Source: Bdellovibrionales bacterium RIFCSPHIGHO2_01_FULL_40_29
GTDB taxonomy: Bacteria > Bdellovibrionota > Bdellovibrionia > Bdellovibrionales > Bdellovibrionaceae
Assembly: GCA_001771815.1 (NCBI GenBank)
Contig: MEPU01000013.1
Location: 372,001 to 436,000 of the forward strand
Length of the DNA stretch: 64,000 nucleotides
Direction: 5' to 3'
Each line of letters begins with the position of its first letter. The first letter of the stretch is position 1. The notes below the pieces were generated by a model, which was not told the origin of the DNA, did no database searches, and saw nothing but the letters and a program-made list of their open reading frames with translations. The translations under genes were made by a program, and so were the position numbers. Below, piece by piece: positions 1-9,418 of this stretch.

Positions 1-186
1 TTCCAGTTGGGGCTGCTCATAGGATGTTGTGGAGCTTTCTATTTTAAAGAAATTTGCATAAATTTCTGTTTCATTGAATTTAATGGAGCCTTGATCCACA
101 ACTCCAAACTGAGTCCGACTGCACGATGACAGTACTCCTACGGCGATAACTGCAACTAAGATGTGTTTAAATACTAATGAGAACAT
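1..186 (-). CDS. putative lipoprotein, 3' part outside the window
   Basis: The gene reads leftward off the window edge, so only the first 62 codons are visible. The start is ATG at 186, with a good GGAGG Shine-Dalgarno 7-8 bases upstream. The protein opens with a short basic/hydrophobic leader (MFSLVFKHILVAVIAVGVL) ending in a lipobox LSSC. That predicts a signal-peptidase II cleaved, lipid-anchored envelope protein. The remaining visible part shows no recognisable domain. The lipoprotein call is from the leader alone; the function is unknown. Confidence 0.7.
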   Translation of the reverse strand, partial: MFSLVFKHILVAVIAVGVLSSCSRTQFGVVDQGSIKFNETEIYANFFKIESSTTSYEQPQLE

Positions 187-487
187 ACGTGTAGCCTCCA
201 TTGTTCTATACAAAGCAATAGTGGTGCTCGAAAATTTGTATTCAATTCGTCTGAAACAAATTCAAAGTTCATTAAAATGATCAAAAGTTAGCAGTGTCTA
301 AAGTTTTGATTATAAAAATGAAATTGAAATAGTGATTATTGCTAGAGTTTTCATGTGAATAGGTACTGAACAGTCTAAAACTTCATCGCTTCGTTGAAAC
401 TGCTGTGATTATCGTGACATAAGATTTGTCACTTGCTGGTCTAGTTTTTTTAAATCTGAAAAAATATTAGACAGGCTAAGAGTGAAT
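187..487. other. noncoding stretch with one small hairpin
   Basis: I see no convincing gene in these 301 bases. They lie downstream of the methyltransferase gene and upstream of the lipoprotein gene, both on the minus strand, so the promoter for the lipoprotein should be here. The one clear structure is the inverted repeat GTGACA-N7-TGTCAC at 414-432. It has no T-run on either side, so it is not a standard terminator. Confidence 0.5.
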
Positions 488-1135
488 TTAATTTTTTCGA
501 AATTCAATAAGATCTGTTTTTCTAATTTTTTCAAGCTTTTTAAATTTGAGTCGTGTGTTCATGCGTTCGATTTCTTCTAAGATCTGAATGCCGTGAATTT
601 CTAAATCTTTGACCAGCACATAGGCCACTCCCATTGGGTTTAACGTGGACTCTATGGCCAATACTAAATCTTTAAAAGTGGCATCAAGAAAGAAGCGACA
701 TCGATTTTTAAACTCATCCGGGGAAAAGGCACCATGACCACTTCTGAAATAAGGGGGATTGCTGATGATGAGATCATACTTTTCTTGGTAAAAAGGGTTA
801 TTTATAAGTACAGAATAATTGAGCAATAGAAAATTACAAATCGATTCAACATCAAGTTTTTTGCTGTTTAAGTTAAAGTAATTCTTGTAAATTTCTTGAA
901 CTTCCAAAAAATCTGCTGTTCTGGGTAGGTCCAGTCCGTGTGTTTTTAAGTGGTAAATAAAGTCCAGACCAACAACGCCGCAGCCAGAGCAAAGATCCAT
1001 AAAAGTCTCGTATTTTTGACCAGATAGCCGCACCAACTCAAAGACGTGTCTCGCTAAAAAGACCGAGTCATGCGAAAAGCGATAGGACTCGGGCTGAAGG
1101 TAATTAAATGTTGGAAAAGGGTTGATACTGCTCAT
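488..1135 (-). CDS. N6-adenine methyltransferase, TrmN6/YfiC-like
   Basis: This 215-aa protein is a class I SAM-dependent methyltransferase. It has the SAM-binding motif DLCSGCGVVGLDF near residue 46 and the catalytic NPPY signature in DLIISNPPYF near residue 125. NPPY marks methylation of an exocyclic amino group, usually adenine N6. Length and motif spacing match TrmN6 (YfiC), which modifies A37 of tRNA1(Val); RNA or protein substrates cannot be excluded. Translation starts at ATG 1135. The gene is divergent from the next one, with two palindromes between them. Confidence 0.75.
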   Translation of the reverse strand: MSSINPFPTFNYLQPESYRFSHDSVFLARHVFELVRLSGQKYETFMDLCSGCGVVGLDFIYHLKTHGLDLPRTADFLEVQEIYKNYFNLNSKKLDVESICNFLLLNYSVLINNPFYQEKYDLIISNPPYFRSGHGAFSPDEFKNRCRFFLDATFKDLVLAIESTLNPMGVAYVLVKDLEIHGIQILEEIERMNTRLKFKKLEKIRKTDLIEFRKN

Positions 1136-1140
1136 GTCGA

Positions 1141-1152
1141 ATGTATATACAT
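1141..1152. promoter_or_regulatory. 12-bp perfect palindrome in a divergent intergenic region
   Basis: ATGTATATACAT is its own reverse complement. It sits 5 bp upstream of the methyltransferase start codon and about 90 bp upstream of the divergent gene at 1240. It could be an operator or chance AT-rich symmetry. Confidence 0.3.
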
Positions 1153-1182
1153 ACAGTAAGGAGATGGCTATTTTTACTTTTT

Positions 1183-1205
1183 ACCTGTCAAAAAAAGTGA
1201 CAGGT
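1183..1205. promoter_or_regulatory. ACCTGTCA-N7-TGACAGGT inverted repeat
   Basis: There are two perfect 8-bp arms around a 7-base A-rich centre, between divergently transcribed genes. Neither side has a run of T, so it does not look like a terminator. A dimeric regulator binding site for one or both genes is the simplest reading, but it is inferred from symmetry only. Confidence 0.4.
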
Positions 1206-1239
1206 GAAAGTTTATATAACTCAAGCTATATAGGATCAC

Positions 1240-1884
1240 ATGAATAAAAACACATTAAAATTTTTTGCAGTTCTATTCTTTGCATTTAGCTCTCAGGCGA
1301 ACTCATCATTTGAATCTATTGGAATTCCGATGATGAAAGAATCTGTTAAGAAATCATTTCAACTTTCTGATTCTGCCCAAGGCTGTCCGCAGGCTGGTTT
1401 TCAGGAATTCGATAGTTTGTCGTCTGCTCGTGGAAGTGCCATGTCGTCTTCGAAAATAATCACACAGTTGCTTGAGGAAATTGATCCGCACCACCGCGAG
1501 ATTTCAGTTGAAAATTCACGATGCGGCAGTTGTCGTCAAGTGAATGAAATCGCAGTTTTTTCAACATCAGAGCCCGAAAAAGTTAAAATGAACGAGTTTT
1601 GTAATAATCGACCGACAGTTAATGTGGAAAAAGAAATGGAAAACTCAGATGTTCAAGACTTTGCATCGGATACGATGCGTGGAAAAACTCCAGAGGGTAA
1701 GGAACTCTATGCTGGTTGCCCAGATCCATGTTCATTTTATGTGGCTTCGGCGACGACTCCGCGTTCTGAAACTCGAAGTCTTTTGAATTTGACAGTTCAC
1801 TGTGGTCAACCTCGAAATGGTGGCGTTTTGATGGCTAAGTACATCTATAAGGCTGGATTAGTGCAGAAATGGGCATGTCAATAG
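1240..1884 (+). CDS. exported cysteine-containing protein of unknown function
   Basis: This is a 214-aa protein with a clear Sec signal peptide (MNKNTLKFFAVLFFAFSSQA, then NSS). The mature part has about seven cysteines, including a CGSC-type pair near residue 95 and a CPDPC motif near residue 160. That pattern suggests disulfides in the periplasm or outside the cell. The ATG is preceded by AGGA. No family is recognised. It is separate from the next small gene, which has its own ribosome-binding site. Confidence 0.7.
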   Translation: MNKNTLKFFAVLFFAFSSQANSSFESIGIPMMKESVKKSFQLSDSAQGCPQAGFQEFDSLSSARGSAMSSSKIITQLLEEIDPHHREISVENSRCGSCRQVNEIAVFSTSEPEKVKMNEFCNNRPTVNVEKEMENSDVQDFASDTMRGKTPEGKELYAGCPDPCSFYVASATTPRSETRSLLNLTVHCGQPRNGGVLMAKYIYKAGLVQKWACQ

Positions 1885-1993
1885 TCACAGTCTTTTGGGG
1901 CAAGAATCCCCCTGCATTTTCTTTAAATCAAAGGAATCCTTTTTAAGGCCAGGTATACACATTGCTGAGTTTTTACCAAAAGGTGGGACTCAT

Positions 1994-2326
1994 ATGAAAA
2001 AGCAAACTCCAACATGGCAAGAGGAAAGCAAAAAACGCGCACTGAAGGGCGAAATCGCATTGCGCGAGACTCTTTCAGAGTTTTTTGACGAAGGTTTAAA
2101 TCTATTAGGAAAAGTCGTTACAAAGGGCAAAAAGGCGACAGAGGCTTTTGTTGCAAAGACTCAGAAAAAATCGTCTCGCTTGGTGCGAATGACTCAGTCA
2201 TCAGAGCATTCAAATTCTGATGTTAAAAAATCACAAAAAATAATGAAGTATGATTCAGATAAAAAACAATCATCGGGACTTCGTAAAAATAAAAATTCAT
2301 CGGCATCAGTAATGCGATCGCATTAA
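1994..2326 (+). CDS. small Lys/Ser-rich basic protein
   Basis: The reading frame is open from 1895, but ATG 1994 is the better start because GGTGGG lies 7 bases upstream. This gives a 110-aa protein. The N-terminal 60 residues could form an amphipathic helix (around TLSEFFDEGLNLLGKVVTKG). The tail is strongly basic and low in complexity, rich in Lys and Ser. There is no signal peptide or known domain. A nucleic-acid-binding or envelope-associated role is possible but unsupported. Its end overlaps the convergent PLD gene by 4 bp. Confidence 0.55.
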   Translation: MKKQTPTWQEESKKRALKGEIALRETLSEFFDEGLNLLGKVVTKGKKATEAFVAKTQKKSSRLVRMTQSSEHSNSDVKKSQKIMKYDSDKKQSSGLRKNKNSSASVMRSH

Positions 2327-3894
2327 GTTTGCTCTAAAAGCAATTCGCCAACAACGGGAAGCTCAAGTAAGAAGTTCCAAAGTTTTAATACTTCTTCTCG
2401 AGATTTAATAATCGAGTTAATTTCGACTTGTTCATCTTCAGTTAGCACTTCTGTGACCTTCACTTTGTCATTTGAAGTGCCATCATCGCGAACGATTTTT
2501 GATGTTTTAAGAATTCGAGTCATAAAATTTCGAAGATCTTCAGTTGTTTGATTCTTTTTCATTTTATCCATGCCGATGACAACGCCGACCTCGCTATTTA
2601 AATTTTGGCTACGGTAATCCCAATTATAAGAACCAATAAAAGCTCGCTCGCTATCCATAAGAACCATTTTTGCGTGAAGAGTGCTGACAGCTTTGCTGCT
2701 TTTTAAAATAGAGCCATCGACATTTTTGAGTGTTGGGTTGCTGATATTCGTGAATTCATAAATTCGAACTCCACGACCAGAGCTGGCGTTTTTTATATTC
2801 ATAAGACGGTGACGTGTTTTTAAATATCCGGCTGTTGCCGCTGAAACATCCGTACTAATAGGTGAGTTTGTAATAAATCGAACAAAAATATTCTTGTCCT
2901 CGACAAGATGTTTGATCAGAGCTTCCATTTCAGGAGTAACCGTTAAGTACGGAGTCACAATAATGAGGTCAGATTTCGTATTCGCAGCAATGGCTTGATA
3001 AAGTGTTTTGCCAATATTTTTTTCTGGATTCTTTCCTTTGCATACACGTTGAGCCGCATCGTCATGAATAAATTGTACATCATTTGTCTCATAGGCTGTT
3101 TCGAGAGCCTTTAAAAACGGTCGTTCTTTCAAGAGTTGAGTATTTCGTGCGGCCACATCAGCGTAATGAGAATCTAGTTTTTGAATTTCTTTTTGAATAA
3201 CCTGAACATCGTGTTGTCGATTCATTTCACAAGCCGAAAAGTCTTCACGATAAGAACAATAAGAATAATCTAAACGACTTGATGAATAATTATAAAGTTG
3301 AACAGATTTCACATCTCGTGAATTCCAACGTTGTTCAAAATAATTTTTGGCTTCATTGATTGATTTTGTTCCAGATAAAAGGACATCGGTTCCCTCATAG
3401 GCGGGTAATGTTTGGTTATGGACTCGCTCGGGAATATCATAATAACCGCTAGCTACATTGCGATCACCAACAATAAGATACTCTCCGTCTATAATAAGTG
3501 ATTTGTCATGCATGCGGCGAGTGTAGCAAAAGGGTCGAAAAATATTGAATTGATTGAATTCACGAATTTCAATATTTTTTTCGGTCGAGGCATCCAGATT
3601 ATTCATAAATGCTGACATGGTTTCGCGTGTCATCAAATTATGCATAGAATCGACAATCACGCGAATTTTAACTCCGCGTCGAGCGGCTTCACGAAGCAAT
3701 GCCAACCCCGAAATAGAAACATAATCATGTTCAACTGTAAAATATTGAACATCAATGGACTTTTTTGCTGTCATAATCAACTCAATCCGAGCCTGCAGAG
3801 ATTCTAGGGGATCAGCCATAACGATGATCTTGTCTGCATAGGTCGTGGTTGCAATGAAAAGGACAGGTATAATAGTTTTCAAAAAAGTTCTCAT
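2323..3894 (-). CDS. secreted phospholipase D-family protein
   Basis: This 523-aa protein has a Sec signal peptide (cleavage near TTTYA-D) and two HKD motifs. The first is around H129-K131-D136 (MHDKSLIIDGEYLIVGDRN), the second around H407-K409-D414 (LHAKMVLMDSERAFIGSYN). Two HKD half-sites form one active site that transfers phosphatidyl groups through a His intermediate, as in cardiolipin synthases and secreted PLDs. An exported form could act in the periplasm or on prey membranes, but that is inference. A long insertion between the halves (about residues 200-290) is atypical for Cls. The substrate cannot be read from sequence. Confidence 0.8.
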   Translation of the reverse strand: MRTFLKTIIPVLFIATTTYADKIIVMADPLESLQARIELIMTAKKSIDVQYFTVEHDYVSISGLALLREAARRGVKIRVIVDSMHNLMTRETMSAFMNNLDASTEKNIEIREFNQFNIFRPFCYTRRMHDKSLIIDGEYLIVGDRNVASGYYDIPERVHNQTLPAYEGTDVLLSGTKSINEAKNYFEQRWNSRDVKSVQLYNYSSSRLDYSYCSYREDFSACEMNRQHDVQVIQKEIQKLDSHYADVAARNTQLLKERPFLKALETAYETNDVQFIHDDAAQRVCKGKNPEKNIGKTLYQAIAANTKSDLIIVTPYLTVTPEMEALIKHLVEDKNIFVRFITNSPISTDVSAATAGYLKTRHRLMNIKNASSGRGVRIYEFTNISNPTLKNVDGSILKSSKAVSTLHAKMVLMDSERAFIGSYNWDYRSQNLNSEVGVVIGMDKMKKNQTTEDLRNFMTRILKTSKIVRDDGTSNDKVKVTEVLTEDEQVEINSIIKSREEVLKLWNFLLELPVVGELLLEQT

Positions 3895-4093
3895 TTAAAC
3901 CTCTTTTTATTTCAAGTGCAAACTTGCGTCCAAATTTGAATTTCAATAGATGTCTCAATATCGAACGATCTAGATCATTGTGTCGGCCTTACGACTAATA
4001 TCTCAAAATGAAACACTATTTTTATCAGTTGGGAATTGTGTTGGCTTTTAAAATTGTCAATTAAGCTGACAGAGGGGGGACTTAAAATTGCTC

Positions 4094-6175
4094 TTATTTT
4101 ACTTGCGGTTTATCTTGCTGAGATTTTTTTATACTAAAATCCAGGAATTTTTTATACGCTTTAAGGTCTCTTTGTATATTAGTCTTATGAGCATCATCGA
4201 CTGTGGAATTATTAACGACTTCGCTAAGGGCATTTATTCTTTTTTGAGCAGAATCAAAGTTCTTAGAATAAATATCACTAGTAATTTGCATTTTTTTAAG
4301 CTTAGAGTTCCATATAAATTCCATATTCAATGAGTTTAATTTTTCTATAATGTTACTTATAGTAGCACTGTATCCCATTGGAGTTTCAAGTTCATACATA
4401 TAATATGAAAATGGAAGTTCGCGAACATATAGGGAGTCTTTTTTTATAATTTCGTGGATCTGATTTTGATATGGATTGGTAATGTAAGCACCATAATAAA
4501 TGAGTATGCGTAATTTAAAATCTTTAGGCACAGTTGGGTTGAAATTAACATAAGTGGGGCTAACAATTACTAAATCTTCTCGAGAATAATAAGTTGTCAA
4601 ATTTAACCAATTTTGATTTTCGTAATTCAAAAAATGACGGTTTTCACTATTATAAAATCGACCGGTGTAGTTTAAAAAATGTCCGGCATCGTCAGGATGA
4701 AAAATAGGAATAAAAAAATAAATATATTTACCAGTGTCTTCTTCGGCAATGAGATTTCGAATATCAAGATACTGTTTTTTATTCTTTAATAAAACTAAAT
4801 TTGTATTTAAGTATTTAGGTGTAAATGTCACTAAAAGTATTGCAAGCAGTGCTTTTTTTAAAAATTTATTGTGTAGTATTGCTGATTCATTATGAAATTC
4901 ATCAAGTAAGACATGTATTCCCTCAAGTAGAAGAATTATTATTAAAACAGTCCAAAGAAAAAAATAATGAGATTGCAGATCCCAATCAATAGCGTTCCAC
5001 ATGAATAAAAAGCTAATGGGAAAAAGCACAATACCTATTGTTAAGCCGACTATATTTTTAAAATTACTTTTAAGTAATTTTTCTAGTTTTCTATCAATAA
5101 AAATCAATAAAAAAACTAAAGGAAATAGGAGCAACCACTCGATAGATCTAAACTCCTCAATAAAAATACTGAGTTGGTCAGGTTTAAAGTTCAAAACCCC
5201 TGTCCAAATATGATGAATTAAGCTTCCATTTTTAAATTGTTGGACGCCAACAAAACTATTCTTATAAATGAGTACTATAATGGGCAGGCTGACAATATTA
5301 GGTAAAACAAATACAGCTGCGAAATATTTCCAGCAAACTTTTCTGTTTTTATTATAAAATATAATTATTAAGCATATAGATAAAAAGAAAGTAAAAAATA
5401 TTGGCTGCAGCCCTATAGACAAGCAAGACAATGCTGCTGATGTGAAGAGCAAGGAATGGTTTTTTATTTTGTGTTTAAAGTGTTCGTATGAAAAATAAAC
5501 TGTTAGAAGAGAAAAAAACAAGGCAATAGAAATTGGTCTGGCTTCAGAGGAGTATCTTAGCAGGGTGGGTTGACTTAAAAAAATAATAAAAGAAAAAATA
5601 GCTAACCAAATATTCCATCGAAGTTGAAGTTGAATTAAGATAAATACAATACAACTTAGAATGCTAAAAAGAACGGGATTGAATAAAACAGAAAGCTCAC
5701 TGGCGCCAAACAGTCTAAAAAAAGTATAGGAAATATAGTAATCTAAGGGCATTTGTTGTTGTTTTGCTGCGTATAGAACTGAATCAATGCTAAAGCCCCA
5801 GTTCCAAAACGGTATAAACTGAGCGGCTTCATCAAACCAAAGCGGATATTTATTTAAAATTGGAAATCTAATGAAGAACCATGCACTAACACAGAAAAAA
5901 ACATAACCAATAGTTGATTTTAAATCTAATGATGATCGTTGGCTTATATCTTGATGCGAAACAAAGGGAACTCTTATTCTATAATGATAAATTGAAAAAA
6001 TTGTGGTCAGTAAAATAAATGTTAATAGTATAAAAGTATAACTGCTATAGAAGTTCCAAGGCACTGTATTATTAAACTCAGAATAAGCCGCGGCCCAAAA
6101 GACATAGATGCTAGAAATCAGTAATAGTATCCGAGCAAACATTGCTGTGAATTTTTCAGCACTATATTGTTTCAT
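4094..6175 (-). CDS. GT39/ArnT-like integral membrane glycosyltransferase
   Basis: This 693-aa protein has roughly 11-12 transmembrane helices in the first 470 residues, then a soluble domain of about 200 residues. The first large loop carries the acidic motif of GT-C/GT39 enzymes (YPLWFDEAAQFIPFW, near residue 112). These enzymes use polyprenyl-phosphate sugars to glycosylate lipids or proteins on the periplasmic side. It is the last gene of the seven-gene minus operon, and its start overlaps the radical SAM gene by 14 bp, which suggests translational coupling. The acceptor is unknown; with a GT2 of the dolichol-phosphate-mannose-synthase type in the same operon, a lipid-linked sugar donor made in situ is plausible. 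Confidence 0.75.
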   Translation of the reverse strand: MKQYSAEKFTAMFARILLLISSIYVFWAAAYSEFNNTVPWNFYSSYTFILLTFILLTTIFSIYHYRIRVPFVSHQDISQRSSLDLKSTIGYVFFCVSAWFFIRFPILNKYPLWFDEAAQFIPFWNWGFSIDSVLYAAKQQQMPLDYYISYTFFRLFGASELSVLFNPVLFSILSCIVFILIQLQLRWNIWLAIFSFIIFLSQPTLLRYSSEARPISIALFFSLLTVYFSYEHFKHKIKNHSLLFTSAALSCLSIGLQPIFFTFFLSICLIIIFYNKNRKVCWKYFAAVFVLPNIVSLPIIVLIYKNSFVGVQQFKNGSLIHHIWTGVLNFKPDQLSIFIEEFRSIEWLLLFPLVFLLIFIDRKLEKLLKSNFKNIVGLTIGIVLFPISFLFMWNAIDWDLQSHYFFLWTVLIIILLLEGIHVLLDEFHNESAILHNKFLKKALLAILLVTFTPKYLNTNLVLLKNKKQYLDIRNLIAEEDTGKYIYFFIPIFHPDDAGHFLNYTGRFYNSENRHFLNYENQNWLNLTTYYSREDLVIVSPTYVNFNPTVPKDFKLRILIYYGAYITNPYQNQIHEIIKKDSLYVRELPFSYYMYELETPMGYSATISNIIEKLNSLNMEFIWNSKLKKMQITSDIYSKNFDSAQKRINALSEVVNNSTVDDAHKTNIQRDLKAYKKFLDFSIKKSQQDKPQVK

Positions 6176-7529
6176 TTAATAAGTTTAATTCGTTAATTCT
6201 TTTAATAGCATGAGTGCCGCGTCTTTGGTCGTGCTCACTCCAAAATTGTAAAAAATTAGCCTGCAGTCGTTTTTTTTCATTTGCATCGATTGGTTGTTTA
6301 AACCAATCGATGATATTACTAAGACTATTAATTTCATGGATAAAATATCCTTGCTTATTTTTTATACTATCATGAAACTCACTTTTCATATAATTTAGAG
6401 ACTCTTCCATTTTAAGAAGATGTCTTTCGGGGAGTACTTTAATGCTTAAGTGCTCGGGATGCCTTAAATAATTAGAGCTGATTCCTATGGGTTGCCATCT
6501 TTGATCATTTAAGTACTTGCCGCGAAGTTCATATATTTTTTTTAAAAGGTCTGTAAAATTATTAACGCTAAAAGCATTGTATGTGACCATAATAACAATT
6601 CGTAAGCTTGGAACTTCTTCCATTATTAAATTTAAATTCTCAAAGAATAAGTTTTGATTTAGCCCATTTCGACTTAGTTCTGCATCAACACCAAGAGTGT
6701 CTAAGCTTGTAAATAATCTGACCTCGTTAATGTTTTTTTTATTTATTAGCGAATTGGCATGCTCAATAAATTTTTTAATAATATTTGTAGGGACGCCTAA
6801 ATTTGAATTAATAGCTAATTGCAGATTGGGAGCAGGATTGATCGATAAATCATCAAAAATATTCCAGGTTGCAGGTGAAAGTAGCGGTTCCCCGCCGGTG
6901 ATTCTAAAAATATGTAAGTGCTTTTTTAATTCTGGCCACCACTTCCAAAATGAATTTAACAAAAGATTTGTTTCTTCTTTTAGAATAGTCGTTGTGGCTT
7001 CACCATTACGAGTAGAAAAATTACCGAGCGTTTCTAATTCATTTTGCCATTTGCTAGAGTAATCTGCTGAACAATAGCTGCATTTAAAATTACATAAATT
7101 GCTGAATGAAACTTCAAGGTATGTCGGAGAAATGTTTTCACCCAGATTTGAGGCGATAACATCGTTGCCATGAGGATAGGCCCAAGAGGCAGAAGATTTT
7201 AAAATTCGATCACTAACAGCATCTGGATTAGAATTTTCAATATTCCAACAGTAATTACAGGGATCGGGCTGAACACCACTTAACATCAGCGCACGTTCAT
7301 TTAACTTAACGGATGTGTTGTGAATACCGGTATGACTGTTTTTAATATCATCTGGTGTAATTTTATGAGTTAAAAGATGGTGGCATGAGTGAGTTGTTCC
7401 TAATTGAAAATGAATAGTAGATTGTAACCATTTGGCTAAACAAAAACTGGAACTAATTTTACTTAACTCGGTTTTTACCTGTTTAAAATCACTATTCCAT
7501 TTAAAATCTGTGCGTAACTGTTTGCTCAT
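6162..7529 (-). CDS. radical SAM protein of the twitch type
   Basis: The iron-sulfur motif CX3CX2C is seen in LCNFKCSYCSADYSSKW (C146, C150, C153 from the ATG at 7529). It is followed by a GGEP motif (FRITGGEPLLSP), so this is a radical SAM enzyme. An upstream FCLAKWLQSTIHFQLG block and a PCNYCW motif resemble small twitch-domain radical SAM proteins, some of which occur in marine phages. The frame is open to a TTG at 7598 (478 aa). Neither start has a clear Shine-Dalgarno; I prefer the ATG (455 aa). It is flanked by AsnB and the GT39 gene in one operon. The substrate is unknown. Confidence 0.75.
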   Translation of the reverse strand: MSKQLRTDFKWNSDFKQVKTELSKISSSFCLAKWLQSTIHFQLGTTHSCHHLLTHKITPDDIKNSHTGIHNTSVKLNERALMLSGVQPDPCNYCWNIENSNPDAVSDRILKSSASWAYPHGNDVIASNLGENISPTYLEVSFSNLCNFKCSYCSADYSSKWQNELETLGNFSTRNGEATTTILKEETNLLLNSFWKWWPELKKHLHIFRITGGEPLLSPATWNIFDDLSINPAPNLQLAINSNLGVPTNIIKKFIEHANSLINKKNINEVRLFTSLDTLGVDAELSRNGLNQNLFFENLNLIMEEVPSLRIVIMVTYNAFSVNNFTDLLKKIYELRGKYLNDQRWQPIGISSNYLRHPEHLSIKVLPERHLLKMEESLNYMKSEFHDSIKNKQGYFIHEINSLSNIIDWFKQPIDANEKKRLQANFLQFWSEHDQRRGTHAIKRINELNLLNETI

Positions 7530-7615
7530 GTGAGGAAATTCTACTGTCCTGTTTTTATATTTGCAATAACACACTTTAATGTTTGTTAAAGGTGACAAAG
7601 AGTGACAAATTCAAT

Positions 7616-9418
7616 TCAATCGCAGTGAACATCAAAGACGCTGAGCCAGCGATCAAAAACAATAAGCGAGAAAAGCTTTTTATTTTCAATGAAATTAAGA
7701 TGATCTTTGAACAAATTTTCACGCTGAGCTAAATCATTTGTGTAAGCGCTAGTAAGCAGATCATGAGTATTGTCCATTCGGAAAGTGTGAGTGAACGATT
7801 TTTTGACTTGAGTAGAAAAAGCTTTTCCCAGGCTAAGGGCTGTTGCTTTTTTGAATAGAGATTTACTCTCAAATCCTGCAACTAAATGCTCAGAATTGAG
7901 TGAGTTCAAAAATTCATAAATTTCAGAATCTAAATAGGGTAGTCGACCTTCGAGGCTTTGCGACATCAAAATTTTATCACTTCGTATTAAAATGTAATCA
8001 GGCAGCCATGAGCGTTGATCTTCAGTTACCAAATCTTTTAATGAATGAACACTATAATTTCGGTAATGGCTTTTAATTTCACTCTGGTCAAAAAGAAATA
8101 GCTGAGACAAGCTATCTGAAAATTGTTCTGTCGTTAAAAACTGTTGAAGTGCCGATGCCAGTCTGAGTTTAGCCTCAGGGCCGAGTTTTTCCGAGTATGG
8201 AGTTATAAAATCTAAAAGAGCATGAGGCGTTAAGCGAAGAGTTTTTTCAATAATATTTAAAATTGTCAGACCAAAGCGATCCCGAATATTTAAAATAAAA
8301 TTAAAGGCGATATGATGAATATATCCAGCAAATAACTCATCGGCACCATCACCACTAAATACCACCCGAGAGCTTTCTGCGGCTGACTTAGCTAAGTATA
8401 AATTTGAAATAATAATTGAATCTCCAATAGGCTCCTCGGTGGCCCAAATGGCCTCATCAATCTGATTTACATCGATTGATTTTTTTTCGACCAATTTATG
8501 CTGGAGCTCTCTTTGATGGCAGAATGCTCGAATCGTTTCTAGGTCATTTGATTGAGCCTCTGAGAATGTTAATCCTAAGCTTTCACGAGGTAAAAAATGA
8601 GCCACGAGGCTGGAATCAACCCCAGATGATAAAAAAACAATATTCTTTCTACTGGGGTGAGTTCTCAGTTGTACCGATTTCTTAATTAAACTATTTAATT
8701 GTTGAGCTAATTCAGACAGAGGTAATCGCAACTCTGAAGGCAAATTCGATGGTGATTTATTGAACCACATTTTCTTTGATAAGATAGATCCCTTGCAAGA
8801 TATTTGAATCAACTCACCGGGCAACACTTTATAAATATCTTTAAATAATGTTTCTGATCCTGCGATATACCTGTAGGCAAAGTACTCGTTGACACGACTT
8901 TTATTCAAATTGAATTTGATCCCAATGCTCTTAAAACTTTTTACTTCTGATGAGAAATAAAAACTTCCACTTTGTGAAGTGTAGTACAATGGTTTCTCAC
9001 CCATTTTATCTCGACCTAAGATCAAAACTTGCTCTTGTGTGTCCCAAAGAGCAAAAGCAAACATACCGTTAATTTTTTTTAAAAAGCTTTCGCCTTCCAG
9101 AGACCAGCCTTCTAAAAAAACTTCAGCATCGGTGTCATAGTTCCAAGTTATCTGATAGTTTTCCTCTAGCTGTTTTCGCAACTGTGAGTCATTGTATACT
9201 TCACCATTAAAACTCAAGACCCAGCGCTTATTTGCGCTGATGTAGGGGCCTGCTTTGGTTCTTAATGAAAACAGTTTCAATAATCTATGTGACAAACTCA
9301 AAGTCTGCTGTTTGTAATATCCAACATCATCAGGTCCTCGGTGTCGAATGGCTTCAGACATTTTTTCAATATGACCTAAGTTTGAAGCTAAACTTATAAA
9401 CCCTGTTACTCCGCACAT
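7616..9418 (-). CDS. asnB: glutamine-hydrolysing asparagine synthetase (AsnB type)
   Basis: This 600-aa protein begins MCGVTGF. Cys2 is the N-terminal nucleophile of class II glutamine amidotransferases, and RHRGPDD follows at about residue 26. The C-terminal half carries the PP-loop as LSSGVDSS (the usual form is LSGGVDSS) and the SGDGADELFAGY motif. It should transfer ammonia from glutamine to an ATP-activated carboxylate. In polysaccharide clusters such homologs often amidate uronic acids or other carboxylates rather than aspartate. Its start overlaps the heparinase-like gene by 13 bp, so that pathway role is more likely here than housekeeping. Confidence 0.85.
   Translation of the reverse strand: MCGVTGFISLASNLGHIEKMSEAIRHRGPDDVGYYKQQTLSLSHRLLKLFSLRTKAGPYISANKRWVLSFNGEVYNDSQLRKQLEENYQITWNYDTDAEVFLEGWSLEGESFLKKINGMFAFALWDTQEQVLILGRDKMGEKPLYYTSQSGSFYFSSEVKSFKSIGIKFNLNKSRVNEYFAYRYIAGSETLFKDIYKVLPGELIQISCKGSILSKKMWFNKSPSNLPSELRLPLSELAQQLNSLIKKSVQLRTHPSRKNIVFLSSGVDSSLVAHFLPRESLGLTFSEAQSNDLETIRAFCHQRELQHKLVEKKSIDVNQIDEAIWATEEPIGDSIIISNLYLAKSAAESSRVVFSGDGADELFAGYIHHIAFNFILNIRDRFGLTILNIIEKTLRLTPHALLDFITPYSEKLGPEAKLRLASALQQFLTTEQFSDSLSQLFLFDQSEIKSHYRNYSVHSLKDLVTEDQRSWLPDYILIRSDKILMSQSLEGRLPYLDSEIYEFLNSLNSEHLVAGFESKSLFKKATALSLGKAFSTQVKKSFTHTFRMDNTHDLLTSAYTNDLAQRENLFKDHLNFIENKKLFSLIVFDRWLSVFDVHCD

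Noticed and set aside
1895-1993. N-terminal extension of the 110-aa basic protein
   Set aside because: The extension has no ribosome-binding site, while GGTGGG precedes ATG 1994.
4088-4333. 81-codon ORF on the plus strand
   Set aside because: Lies wholly antisense to the end of the GT39 gene, AT-rich with no ribosome-binding site, and has no recognisable motif.
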